From the NCBI GenBank assembly GCA_032821775.1, contig JAVLRN010000003.1, positions 3,968,001-4,032,000 on the forward strand: a stretch of 64,000 nt of DNA. Reading direction: 5' to 3'. The stretch's first letter is position 1. Every line of letters starts with the position of its first letter. Position numbers and translations under genes: made by a program. This document shows, piece by piece, positions 11,085-21,311 of the stretch. The stretch comes from Sanguinoderma infundibulare (Eukaryota > Basidiomycota > Agaricomycetes > Polyporales > Polyporaceae). The notes below the pieces were generated by a model, which was given only the letters and a program-made list of their open reading frames with translations, ran no database searches and was not told the DNA's origin.

Positions 11085-14000
11085 TCTGAACAAGGTTCAA
11101 GCATTCCTGGTCAGGTGCCAGAGGCGCACTCTAGCCCGACACGTCCGCAACATGGCTCCAAAAACCGAAAGTGGCATCTAAACGCACCCGCTACATCCAC
11201 TCATGATATGCACTTGAGGGGGCGTTCCAAGGCACCTGACTCCACGAATGTTCCGCCTGCGCCAACCCTTGTCCCTGGCATCCAGATTCCACCCCCACTC
11301 CAGCGGGGCGGGCGGAGGCGCAAGGCTAACGCGTCCGCTGTCAAAGTAGAAGGTGCAATTTATTTTTGGAGTAATTGTCTTCTTGGTGTGACATCGAGTT
11401 CTGTAGATGCTGTAGGGTCCTGTGACGGTGGATGTGGTGGAGCGTCTACGGCAAGATCAAGTGCGACCTCCCTGCTGGCCAGCTCTGAGGATCTGGCAAC
11501 TCGAACACAAGCAACCACTCCTCTGTCTACCATCCCTCCCGTGGGAGCCATGGTTGGACGGCAGGTTGGTAGCAGCTCAATCAGGATGACGCGTTGTGAG
11601 TCTCGTTTTTTGTCTTGTCTGCTACACATTGTGTTTGATGTTGGGAACGCACAGCACCGTCGTCGCCCCTATGTATTCCTGGGATGGGTCCGCCGCCTGC
11701 CTCTGCGCATGTAGAAAGCCCCACTGTGACTCCTGAAAGCGTCCTTGGTCTAAACACCGGTGTAATTGGCCACCGTTCCTCCAATGGAGGTGCTGCAAAG
11801 GAGAGCGGGGACATGGATGGTGGTCGAGGCGTGGACCTCAGTCACGTGGGCATTAGCCGGGACGTTACACTTCCGCCGTTGGCGTGGCTGCCTGCTGAAT
11901 TGTCCCATCTCCGTGGTGATGGGTAAGTTGTTTGAACTTCTCTTGTAATGGCGGTTTGACTTACTTGGGCGATCACACTTGAAGATGCGTGGATGATGTG
12001 GCAGGTGTCAGCGAGGATGGTCGCGCTCACGGCAGTGCGGAGAGCGAGGCGAAGGGTGTCTCAGGTGTTCAGATAGAGAGTCTTACTGAAGGTTCGTATT
12101 GTTAGTGGCATTCATGGGAGATTTTTGGCTAACCAACCTGTACATACCTAGGTCCAGATATCAGCCTCGCAGACTGTCATGCGAACGATCGTGAAAACTG
12201 TCGCGCAAACGGTCGCGCAAATGGTCACGCAAATGGCAGCGCAAACGGCAGCACGAACGGTAGCGCGAACGGTAGCGCGGATGGTAGCGCGAATGGTAGC
12301 GCGGATGGTAGCGCGAATGGTAGCGCGGATGGTAGCGCGAATGGTCGCGCGGACGGCAGCGCGAATGGTCGCGCGGACGGTGGCGCGAACGGTAGTGCGG
12401 ACAGTAGTGCGGACGGTAGCTTAAATGGTAGACCGGAGGGTTTCTTGGAGTTCCAGTTTCCAGTGGAAGGTTGGAGTGAAGGTTCATTTGGCACATAGCC
12501 TTAGCAGGCAATCCATGGCTAACAAGCCTGTACATCCTTAGGTTATAAGAGCGGGTGTGCCGAAGGGGGCGCTGCCGGTCGCGTCGATGGCCGCGCTGAA
12601 GGGGGCGTCGATGGCCGTGCTGAAGGGGGCGCTGCCGGTCGCGCTGAAGGGGGCGCTGCCGGTCGCGCTGAAGAGGGCGCTGCCGGTCGCGCCGATGGTT
12701 GCGTCGATGGCCGCGCTGAAGGGGGCGCTGCCGGTCGCGCCGACGGTTGCGTCGATGGCCGCGCTGAAGGGGGCGCTGCCGGTCTCGCCGACGGTCGCAT
12801 CGATGGCCGCGCTGAAGGCCGCACCGACGATCACGCTGACGGTCGCGCTGACAGTCGTAGCAATGCCTCCAAGCAGAGGTTCTCAGAGTCTACGCAGTCA
12901 TGGGACCTTGATTCAAATGATGGACAGGACAATGACCAGAAGGCTGTTGGCCGCATATCGGATGCAAACATTGCCACCATCAATCAAGCATTTAGCACAG
13001 TTCATAACCTTGCAAAGGATGTGGCGTTGAAGACCGGCTTGCATGTATCCCAAGTTCTCGACCTCTGGAACTCGACCACTCAGCGTACTCACGTCAAGTT
13101 GAATCTATGGAACCTGTATGGCGCCTACTTCAAGGACCATCAAAAGGAAGAACTAGCACGTCTCCAAGATTGTAAGTATTCCTGTATGTTGTATAACAGG
13201 GCACTTTCTCAATTATGGCATTCTTTTATAGCTGAACCGCGTAAGTTCCCGCAATACGGTATGTGAAAGAGACATCGCATTAATTGACAAAACCTCAGAT
13301 AATGCCATCGACGTTCACCTTCATCGGAGATGCTACCAAGCGTTTCTGGAAGTGTATGGCGAAGAAGATGCCAAGACGTTGTTGGGGAACCATCGAAGGT
13401 TGCAAATGGTCCAAGGCAGCCAGACGGCTGGCGAACATAAAAGCTCGTTCAGGAAAGCCGCGGGCAAGCTGTCAGAACTCGTAAGTCGTGGTGGTGATAG
13501 CATGTATATGGCTTCTCATGCATAGTGGCTGTACAGCTGAATACGTACGAGTCCATGTATGGCTTTAGTGGCATAGTCACCCTTGTTGGCAATAATCCCA
13601 ATTCCGATGGTGGGCTCGCCACCGTGCATGAGACGAAGGACGCGACTGGCATAAGTAATCAAAGCTAATCGTTTGCGATTTGTCCGATCAACTCATCTTT
13701 TGCAGTTCTTCGAGATGCGGTGTCGCACAGATCGAGACGGCGTCCTCTCGCATCTTAAGGCACACATTTAGTAAGTCTATCTGTCGCCCCATCCCCCTAC
13801 GTTCTTTTCAAGTCCTAACCAACGTGTTACATAGTCATAATGGCTCCTTGGATCGCGTCGAGAAGGCCTTCGACGCGAGTTGCACTGAGGGTTCGCGCGC
13901 AATCCAGATAGCCGATGACTTCGCGTGTGGATACGCTAGCAAGCGGGTCGAGGCGCGGGCTGCCGGTTCTTCCAAAGTGACGCGAACGACCAAAGAGCAG

Positions 14001-15894
14001 GATCTTCCGAGTCTCAAGACACTTCTGGCGTTTGATCAGAAGGAACTAGCTTCGTGGTGTTCCGAACACCTCCTCAAGGAGCTGAGTATGTGTGATATTC
14101 CTAGGATGTTCAAATGCGTCTTGTAGCTAACCATCATTGCGCGTTCCAGATGGTTTGGGAATTCCGGGTGACAAGTTCAAGAAGCTCCCCTGGAAGTCGG
14201 CCAGGCCCACATTTGTGAGCAGGAAGGTCCACTGGCACAACTGGCCGGAAGCTGTGCCTTTACCACCGATCGCCGTGCCTAAAGGCGATAAATTGAACCG
14301 ACGGATCGCGAGGAGCATTCACAACCTCCTGCGCAACAACTTGAATTTCCTTGTCCATGGGATTTTAGACACAGAGCATCCCCTAGGCTTTGAGCGGCTC
14401 GACGACACCATTGTGGAAGGCGAGCATTTCCTTGAACCTTTACAGGCGTTTCACTAACGCAGTGCGCTTTGCGTTGTAGGGATGGATGACGGGATTGAGG
14501 CTGTTGTTTTGGGCGCGCCACCAGAGCACACCTCTTCGCACTTATGTGGTCGTCGCCTGTTCATCGATGGTCGTGTGGACCGCTTGGGTCCGGCACGTAA
14601 ACGACGGCCTGCCGGCTATGACTCGGACGAAGACCAAGACCATTCTGACGGTGGCAATGACAGCAGCGGCGCCCAACGTCTTGACGGTGCGCACACTACC
14701 TTAGGGAAGAGGGATAAGGGGAAGGAGAAGGAGAGGGAGAGGGAGAAGGAGAGGGAGAAGGGGAAGGGGAAGGGGAAGGGGAAGGGGAAGGGGAAGGAGA
14801 AGGAGAAGGCCAGGAGGAAGAGGAACGTAACCGCTGACACATCTGAGACCAAAAACTCGTCGGACGATTACTCCTCTGACTCGGACGTTTCCCATTCGGA
14901 CGGTCGGGCTCACCAGCAAAAGAAGCAATGGGACACCTTGTTCCGTCCGTTGACTGTTCCCATCCGGACTTCACCCGTTATGGCGAAGTCGAGACCACGC
15001 CAGGAGTACATGGAGATCTCGGACGATGAACCAACCCCACAGCCCCAATCTTGGAACAACCAGGCTGCGCCATCTGGCAGTCCGAAGCCGAAGCCCGTTT
15101 TCAAAAGAAAAATCCAACTTTTGGAGACATCCTTGGGATCAACTGGAGCTTCGTCGTCGAAGGAGATGTTGAAGGAGCACCCTGGCGATCCTGGCATCAA
15201 CCGACCTAACAAGCAGTCCCGCACCCTTGAGCCCCAACACCCAACACCACTACTTGGTCAGGATACCACTGGAGGACCGCGTTCCAAGGATGCATCTACG
15301 GGCCACCCGAACTACCACGCAGACTACCCCGCAGACTACCGCACGGACTATAGCGCGGACGATCGCGCGGACGGTTGCGGGGACGGTCGCGGGGACGGTT
15401 GCGGGGACGGTCACGCAGACGATCGTGAGAACGGTCACGCAGACGATCGCTTGGGCTTGAGCGCTACAGTGCAAGAGCCAGGCATGCCTGGGCCTTCCAT
15501 TAACCCTGCCTTTCAGGAAGGAGGCTACGGTCTGCAAGTCGCAGCTCCCCCGGCACACAACCACCCCGCGCTCAACGGCAGACACCAGGATGGAACCCAT
15601 CACCTGTGGAACAGCGTCCCTCACTGCCGGTTCACAGGAGCATACATGTATGGTCCTCCTATCATACAGCACACTCCGAACGCTCCTCCCTACATGCCTC
15701 ACAATATCACAGCAGGCTCGAGCGTACCATTAATATATTATCCCACAACGCCTATCCAGGCCCACGTGCAGCCCCCGGCAGGAACACAACTCGGCCAACC
15801 TCCGCCACCGCCGCCCATGCCACCCTCGACACCCATCCATCCATATATGCAACTACCACCCGCTGCTAGCCATCCATCTGTACCTGAGATGTAG
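11085..15894 (+). CDS. large repeat-rich protein of the KDZ block, unknown function
   Basis: Multi-exon gene, start unknown. Visible exons: 11085-11351 (Pro/Ser/Thr-rich, GGRRRK), about 11420-11588, 11656-11921, 12012-12091, 12154-12481 and 12542-13171, the last two holding tandem Ala/Gly repeats, followed by a non-repetitive helical stretch (NLAKDVALKTGL, LWNSTTQR, LNLWNLYGAYFKDHQKEEL). Further exons run through 13200-14130, then 14150-14419 and the last exon 14480-15894. The last exon includes a Lys/Glu run (14710-14820), acidic and nuclear-localisation-like basic stretches, a third Ala-Asp-Gly repeat block and a Pro-rich tail. Frames stay open across repeats when introns are removed, which argues for selection. 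I do not recognise a domain. I infer a nuclear, partly disordered partner of the transposon, and the helical core resembles proteins I associate with basidiomycete repeats, but without a firm family name. A GC..AG intron is inferred at 14420-14479. Confidence 0.55.
12179..12440 (+). repeat. 12-bp coding repeat, Ala-Asn/Asp-Gly-Ser type
   Basis: About twenty degenerate copies of a 12-base unit such as gcgaatggtagc / gcggatggtagc. In the gene frame it encodes A-N-G-S and A-D-G-S alternately. Several wrong frames are also open because the unit lacks stops. Lies inside an exon of the repeat-rich gene. Confidence 0.85.
12550..12860 (+). repeat. Ala/Glu/Gly/Arg coding tandem repeat
   Basis: Tandem copies built from gggggcgctgccggtcgc and gcgtcgatggccgcgctg. 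In the gene frame they read as AEGGAAGR and VDGR/ADGC units. Follows the first repeat block after a short intron, in the same reading frame of the repeat-rich gene. Confidence 0.85.
14708..14820 (+). repeat. purine-rich gagaag/gggaag run (Lys/Glu/Arg/Gly)
   Basis: Strand-asymmetric purine tract of 6-base units in the last exon of the repeat-rich gene, coding KEKERERE then KGKGKG. Such tracts can slip in replication or form triplex DNA. Confidence 0.8.
15300..15450 (+). repeat. Ala-Asp-Gly/Tyr coding repeat in the last exon
   Basis: Third repeat block in the gene: 12-base units encoding ADYP, ADDR, DGCG, DGRG and HADDRENG. It is related in unit size and in the Asp-Gly core to the blocks at 12.2 and 12.6 kb. 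Confidence 0.75.
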
Positions 15895-16933
15895 TATTCA
15901 TGTCGTTATTTGTGTCTCCAAATGTGGTGATACTTTGGTCAATTGTCATGCGAATGTTTCATGTCTTGCTGTAGCACTGAATGATGCAAACTCTTTTGAA
16001 GCTGATTAATTGTAGCTTTCGTTGTTCAGAGAAATAACCCTCAATGAATGTGTGTCATCCATCATCGGAAAATTCGCCGCAATAACAACAGCTATATCGA
16101 CATCGCAAGCTCGGGCTAACGGTCGTGCGGACAGTGTTGTGGACCCACGCAAGGAACTAATTCTGGACAGGCTATTTTTCGGGCGTGCGGATGGCCGCGC
16201 TAACAGATGGTCGTGCTAACGGTCGTGCGGACGGTCGCGCTAACGGTCGTGCGGACGGTCGCGCTAACGGTCGTGCGGACAGTGTCGGAGGAAGCAATTC
16301 TGGACAGACTATTTTTGGGCTACAGGGAGAGCGAACAACTGGGTGGGAGGTCTCTTTGACTAGTTTCACACGGCACTGGAAGGAGTCTTAGAGAGGCGTC
16401 AGGGTCCTGCCTGGGGTGCAATATACGGTCACCGGCGCGATGCTAGGCGAAGTGCGGCGAGCCGCATTTCGAAAGGCGCCACCGCGTCATGACATCACTA
16501 CGTCTCGTTGATTCTATCGCTCAGAATTGAAGTCCACCGAACGGGGGCGTCGGTCATGGAGTCCCTCGACCGCCTGGCATCGCTGATACCGCGATCCGAT
16601 GACGCCGCACACGAAACCAGGTAAAGGACTGACAGAATCCAGCCCAATGCAGTGCGCAGCGGCGGACAGTCAGATGAAAACGGATGCCCAGTTGGCGCAG
16701 CTCCCCAATTCTAGCACTCGTGCTGCCAATGACGGGCAGTCCGCGGTGCGTTCTTGCTTTTCAAGACACGCCGAACGGCTCGGATGTAAGCAGATTCGGT
16801 AACTGCAATATGCCCGCAATCATAGCCGCCAGCATTCAAACACTTCATAAACGAGACACCCGCATGCCGAAGGTAACAGTCAAGATCCTCCTCGCAGTCC
16901 TCTCTCACCGACCCAAAGCCAGCTACCCATCAT
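15895..16933. other. intergenic between the KDZ block and terpene synthase 1
   Basis: Holds the 16.1 kb repeat, annotated separately, and the 5' region of terpene synthase 1. The last 330 bp share segments with the DNA upstream of terpene synthase 2 (for example ctcgcagtcctc close to each start), so the promoter was duplicated with the gene. No other gene seen. Confidence 0.5.
16112..16325 (+). repeat. 24-bp tandem repeat outside any gene, matching the coding repeats
   Basis: Repeats of gctaacggtcgtgcggac with gtcgc linkers, for example at 16201-16281. A flanking segment is also duplicated: aattctggacaggctatttt near 16157 and aattctggacagactatttt near 16297. The unit is the same alternating (gct aac ggt cgt)(gcg gac ggt cgc) pattern that codes the Ala-Asn-Gly / Ala-Asp-Gly blocks of the repeat-rich gene, but no gene covers it here. 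Confidence 0.75.
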
Positions 16934-18266
16934 ATGGCTGCGCTTTCTTACCTTCGCATTCCAGACCTACTCGCAGACTGGAAATGGAAGGGGAAGAGCC
17001 ACCCACAGTATGAAGAGGTCGCAGCCGAGGGGAACGCTTGGTTCCGCTCGTTTACTCCGTTCACGTCGAGATCACAGCACGCCTTCGATCTCTGTAACAT
17101 CGGCCTACTCGCCGGACTTCTCCTTCCGGGTGTTCCGAAAGGTATGTTTCCTCCAGAGCTACAGCCCATCATTCATTCTGGTCATCTGAGATGCGTTTCA
17201 ATGCGGTATAGAACACCTTCGCGCGGGCGTCGACTTGCTCAACATATTCCTCGCCGTCGACGAGTACACCGACCTCCAGCCAAGGCATGCGGTGCGCCAG
17301 ATGATGACGGCCTGCATCGACGCCGTCCGCAACCCCAGCAAGGCCCGCCCCAAGGAAGAAGTGATCCTCGGGGACATGGTCCGACAGTACGTTCCACCCG
17401 GGACTCGAACAGCCTCACAAACGAGTACTTACTTTCACTCGTGACATGTTGTTTTCGTCTTCCCCAGATGTTGGGAGCGCGCTCTCAGCTTCACGACGCC
17501 GCTGGGGGCACAACACTTCGTCGCGTGCTTCACCGAGTACCTCGACAGCGTCGTCGAGCTGGCGAAATGGCGCGACCAGGGATCGCCGCCGTTGACCGCG
17601 GACGAGTACATGGCGATCCGCCTCAAGGACCTCGGTGCATATCCGACGTACGCGATCGGCGGACTGCACCTCTCCATCCCCGAGGACGTCATTTCGCATC
17701 CGGCTATCTGCGAGGTGACGAGAATCGGTTGCGAGTTGGTCATACTCGATAATGTGAGCCGCTTAGCCCTAGCGAATTATGACCCATAGACTAGGCGACG
17801 GATGTTGACGCTGGAGCCGTGACCCCGTCAGGATATCATTTCGTACAACCGAGAACAAGTTAAGGGAATCACCGCCTTCAACGTAGTCACGATCGTGATG
17901 CACGAGTTCGGCCTTGACCTCGACGGCGCCATCCAGTGGGTCGAGAGGCGCAACGGGGAGCTCACGGAGAAGTTCTACGCGCAGCTCCGCGCCGTTCCTT
18001 CGTTCGGGCAAGAGATCGACGAGCACCTGCAGGCGTACCTTGACCACGTCGGGCACACGCGGCGCGCGAACTGGGACTGGTCTTTCGCGAGCGGGCGGTA
18101 CTTTGGTGACAGAGGGGCGGAGTACGCGAGGACGGGGCTGGTGCCGCTTCTTCCGGCGGCGCCGATGAACCGGGTGGGGTGTGCAGGTGAGGCTCGAGTC
18201 GAGCTTGAACTTGTGCTGTCGATGGAGGAGCTGGCGAAGGAGCACGACGTTGAAGTTTCAAGTTAG
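16934..18266 (+). CDS. sesquiterpene synthase 1 (class I terpene cyclase)
   Basis: Would ionise farnesyl diphosphate and cyclise it to a sesquiterpene in the cytosol. Exons 16934-17141, 17212-17386, 17468-17753 and 17832-18266 join in frame to 367 residues, a normal size for fungal sesquiterpene synthases. The aspartate-rich motif is DEYTD (17259-17273). The NSE triad NDIISYNRE spans the third intron (17751-17858). The C-terminal Arg-Tyr pair is in GRYFGDRG near 18100. The DEYTD form and the N-terminal WFRSFTPF / FDLCN segments resemble the basidiomycete clade that includes delta-6-protoilludene synthases (1,11-cyclisation). That product is an inference. Tandem paralogue of the gene at 19344, with the same intron positions and an identical length of exons 1, 2 and 3 (208, 175 and 286 bp). 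Confidence 0.93.
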
Positions 18267-19343
18267 CGCGAAGTGTCGATGGCGTGGCTCATGCGGGCGA
18301 TGAGTAGTACTTAATAGAGATGGAACAGCCACAGTGCAACTGTTAGAGGAAACACCGCATCGTTGAACGGAGAGTCCGCTGTAAAGCCGCAGGCCGAGGC
18401 GGGCGATGCTTACTCCGGGATAGTGGCGACCATTATGTGGCTGTGGCTTGGAAGGACTTCACGCAGTTCGATACCAGACTTCCACCACTCAGTTAGCACC
18501 TTCCTGGCACAAGACCTATGAAGCTTCAGGCTTGCGTCGGGTTCCATCAATTCCGGATTGAAACTTACTCATCTTCCGGCTCATTGTAGGGGGTAATTCT
18601 ACGCTTCTGGATTTTCACAATCATCGCCGGCCGTCAACGTCAACTCTGCAAGGGCACATTCCTCGGTAGAATTCTAGGTTTCTCCGCGATTCAACACTAT
18701 CAGTGCACCTTCCCCAACCATACTAACTTGGTAACTGCAGGCTTCCGAAAATCCCGACGACGCGAGTACATACTGCATACTAGAAGAGCTGTAAAATATT
18801 TGGAGGTAGAACCACTGGAGCTTTTGCCGGGAGAGGCTCATCTAGCGTTCATCACGCCAAATTCCAAGCCCCCAACTTTAACACACTCTGGCAGCACGAA
18901 CGTAAATCTCATCCAACACGCTGGAAGCGCTGGTTCACAATAGGTGCGGACTTTTCGAATACATGAACGTGTCACCTTGATGGCAGTGCCTATAACCCAG
19001 TTTGTGTCTTTGCATTATCGTCATCCAATTAGACACCAAGCTCAAAAGTCTAAGAGACCGACAGAATGCATTGAAGGGTAACTAGCAGTCCAATGAACGC
19101 GCGTCCGGATCGGCACTGCTCCGCATTCTAACATTCATGTTGTCAATATTGACGAGCAGTCCGTGGGCTGCGGTTAATTCCTGAGACATATCGATGATAC
19201 CGCTTCGACGACTATATGTACATCCGCGATAGCGAGTGTTCGAATATTTTATAAATGAGACACACATGGCGGTATACCAGTCCAGATCTTGCTCGCAGTC
19301 CTCCCTCGCCGAGCCCACCCATTCCATCGACTCTATAGATTCC
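18267..19343. other. intergenic between the two terpene synthases
   Basis: 1.08 kb. The right part carries the promoter and leader of terpene synthase 2, similar in patches to that of synthase 1 (agcagtccg near 19157 against gcagtccgcgg near 16736). No other gene supported. Confidence 0.5.
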
Positions 19344-20600
19344 ATGGCTACGCATTCTTACCTTCGCATGCCAGACCTGCTCGCAGACTGGAAGTGGAAG
19401 GGGAAAATCCACCCACAGTATCGAGAGGTCGCAGCCGAGGGAAACACCTGGTTCCGCTCGTTCACACCATTCACGTCGAGGTCCCAGCACGCCTTCGATC
19501 TCTGCAACTTCGGGCTATTCGCCGGCCTCCTTCTCCCCGGTGCTCTCCGAGGTATTTTTCTTCAGGCTTCAGTGCTACACGGTTTTCAATGTGGTACGGT
19601 GCAGAACACCTCCGCACGGGCCTCGACCTGCTCAACTTATTCTTCGTCATCGACGAGTACACCGACGTCCAACCGGCACACGTCGTGCGCGAAATGATGA
19701 CGGCCTGCATCGATGCCGTCCATGACCCCAGCAAGGTTCGTCCGGAGGGAGAAGTAATCCTCGCGGAGATGGTTCGACAGTACGTTCTTCTTCTGCACTC
19801 ATGGCTGCTTGCCTCGCAAAATATCTTGCTCATGCCCGTTTCACTTTCATTGTCTAGGTTCTGGGAACGCGCCCAGAGCTTCACGACGCCACTTGGCGCG
19901 CATAGGTTCGTGGCGTGCTTCACCGGATACCTCGACAGCGTCGTCGAAGTGGCGGAATGGCGCGACAGAGGTTTCGCCCCGCTCACGCTCGACGAATACA
20001 TCGCGATTCGCTTGAAGGACGTTGGTGTCTACCCAACGCAGGCGATCGGCGGCCTTCACCTCTCCATCCCCGAGGACGTCTTTGCGCATCCGGCGGTTTC
20101 CGAGGCCATGAAGATCGGTTGCGAGTTAACCATGATTGACAACGTGAGTTAGCTGCAGCCGTACGTATAGGGCTGCGGTTCATCGCCGCGTTTCTTTTCT
20201 TTTCCAGGACATCACGTCGTATAACCGAGAACAAGCGAGCGGGATCGGCGGCTTCAACCTGGTCACCGTCGTTATGCACGAGTTCGGTCTCGACCTCGAC
20301 GGAGCTGTCCAGTGGCTCGAGAAGCGCAACGAGGAACTCATGGCGAATTTCTACGCACAGCTCCGCGCCGTTCCTTCGTTCGGACAGGAGATCGACGAAC
20401 ACCTGCAAGTGTATCTTGATCACGTCGGGAATACGCGTCGCGCCGTCTGGGATTGGTCTTTCGCGAGCGGACGGTACTTCGGTGATAGGGGACCCGAGTA
20501 CGCGAAGACGGGGTTGGTGCCGCTTCTTCCCGTGAAGGTGGGGTGCGCGGGCGAGGCGCGAGTCGAGGTGCTGTCGGTGGAGGAGCTCTACGGCGTTTAA
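19344..20600 (+). CDS. sesquiterpene synthase 2 (class I terpene cyclase)
   Basis: Paralogue of the preceding synthase, same predicted reaction class. Exons 19344-19551, 19605-19779, 19858-20143 and 20208-20600 join in frame to 353 residues. It has DEYTD at 19652-19666, the NSE motif NDITSYNRE across the third intron (20141-20234) and GRYFGDRG near 20470. Differences from copy 1 include FFVIDEYTDV in place of FLAVDEYTDL and a shorter tail: copy 1 has about 14 extra residues after LLP. Both copies look intact. Sequence around the metal motifs is conserved while the N- and C-terminal surfaces vary, so different products are possible. A 5' ATG at 19266 is in a different context, and 19344 was chosen because it aligns with the start of copy 1. 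Confidence 0.93.
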
Positions 20601-21311
20601 CGCTGGATGCGAAGGATATAGATGTGTTCGATTTAGAAGACTTGGGTGTTATCATGTCAAATACCATAGATCGTCCATAAGTGACGCAGTACATCTAGAC
20701 TCAAGATCTATTAGACATCCTTGGTCTATGCACACATCCGTTGGGCAGGGCAGAAAGGTCTGGATTGCGTCGCGCGCGAAGAGCCAGCGCGGGACAGGAC
20801 TCCGGGCCGAATCCGCGTCGCTACCGCTCTCTCGCGCGACCCGGAAGGGGGCCGAGCTCAAGCCGGCGGAGGCGAGTGTACATGAGTCGTAGCTACGGAA
20901 TAAAAACCACAGAAGAGGGATAGCGGATGGGAGGGTGCAAAAAGAGAAGCTCGAAGCCGATGACTTTCGAGCGAGCGGGTGAGAAAGGAGGTGGTGAGAA
21001 TAATGAGTACTATCTACCTTTCGAGCGAGCGGGTGAGAAAGGAGGTGAGGGGGAGAGACTGCGTCCCGGAACCTATATACTAGTAAATACAATAGCTACG
21101 CATCGTCCGGAGCATAGTAGAGAGCAAAAGGAATATATGACAGGATAAAGACCGAAAACAATGCAAACGTCAAGCTTTTCAGCCTAAGCGCTTGACTTGT
21201 GGCGTCGGAGACAACTCCTTTCGCATAGACCCTGGACGAGTAATAACTCGTCCACAATAATGAAGGCTTGAGAGGGTTTCGTACTACGTACATCATGTAA
21301 ACGCGGCGCAT
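20601..21311. other. intergenic with a short direct repeat
   Basis: 710 bp between convergent genes (terpene synthase 2 and aldo-keto reductase 1). Contains the 30-bp direct repeat annotated at 20964-21047. No gene supported. Confidence 0.5.
20964..21047 (+). repeat. 30-bp direct repeat
   Basis: The 30 bases beginning ctttcgagcgagcgggtgag occur at 20964-20993 and again at 21018-21047, identical and separated by 24 bp. Purpose unknown. Confidence 0.9.

Larger units (their letters stand above)
1200..15900 (+). mobile_element. KDZ-type DNA transposon block with TET/JBP gene
   Basis: Four genes in one direction: TET/JBP dioxygenase, viroplasmin-domain gene, KDZ transposase and a large repeat-rich gene. 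KDZ (Kyakuja-Dileera-Zisupton) elements are large fungal DNA transposons known to carry or neighbour TET/JBP genes. I did not find terminal inverted repeats or a target-site duplication, so the borders given are simply the outermost genes. It could be one composite element or a nest of several. The erosion of the transposase core implies it is no longer autonomous. Confidence 0.6.

Noticed and set aside
12179..12440. Possible CRISPR array
   Set aside because: Units are contiguous 12-mers without unique spacers, and the sequence is eukaryotic coding DNA.
12161..12850. Long open frames on both strands rich in Ala-Arg-Pro-Ser, Met-Val-Ala-Arg or Arg-Tyr-His
   Set aside because: They are alternative readings of the 12-bp repeats, which lack stop codons in several frames. 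Only the Ala-Asn/Asp-Gly frame connects to non-repetitive coding exons.
14616..14974. Minus-strand frames of Phe-Pro and Ser-Pro repeats
   Set aside because: Mirror of the purine-rich Lys/Glu tract in the last exon of the repeat-rich gene.
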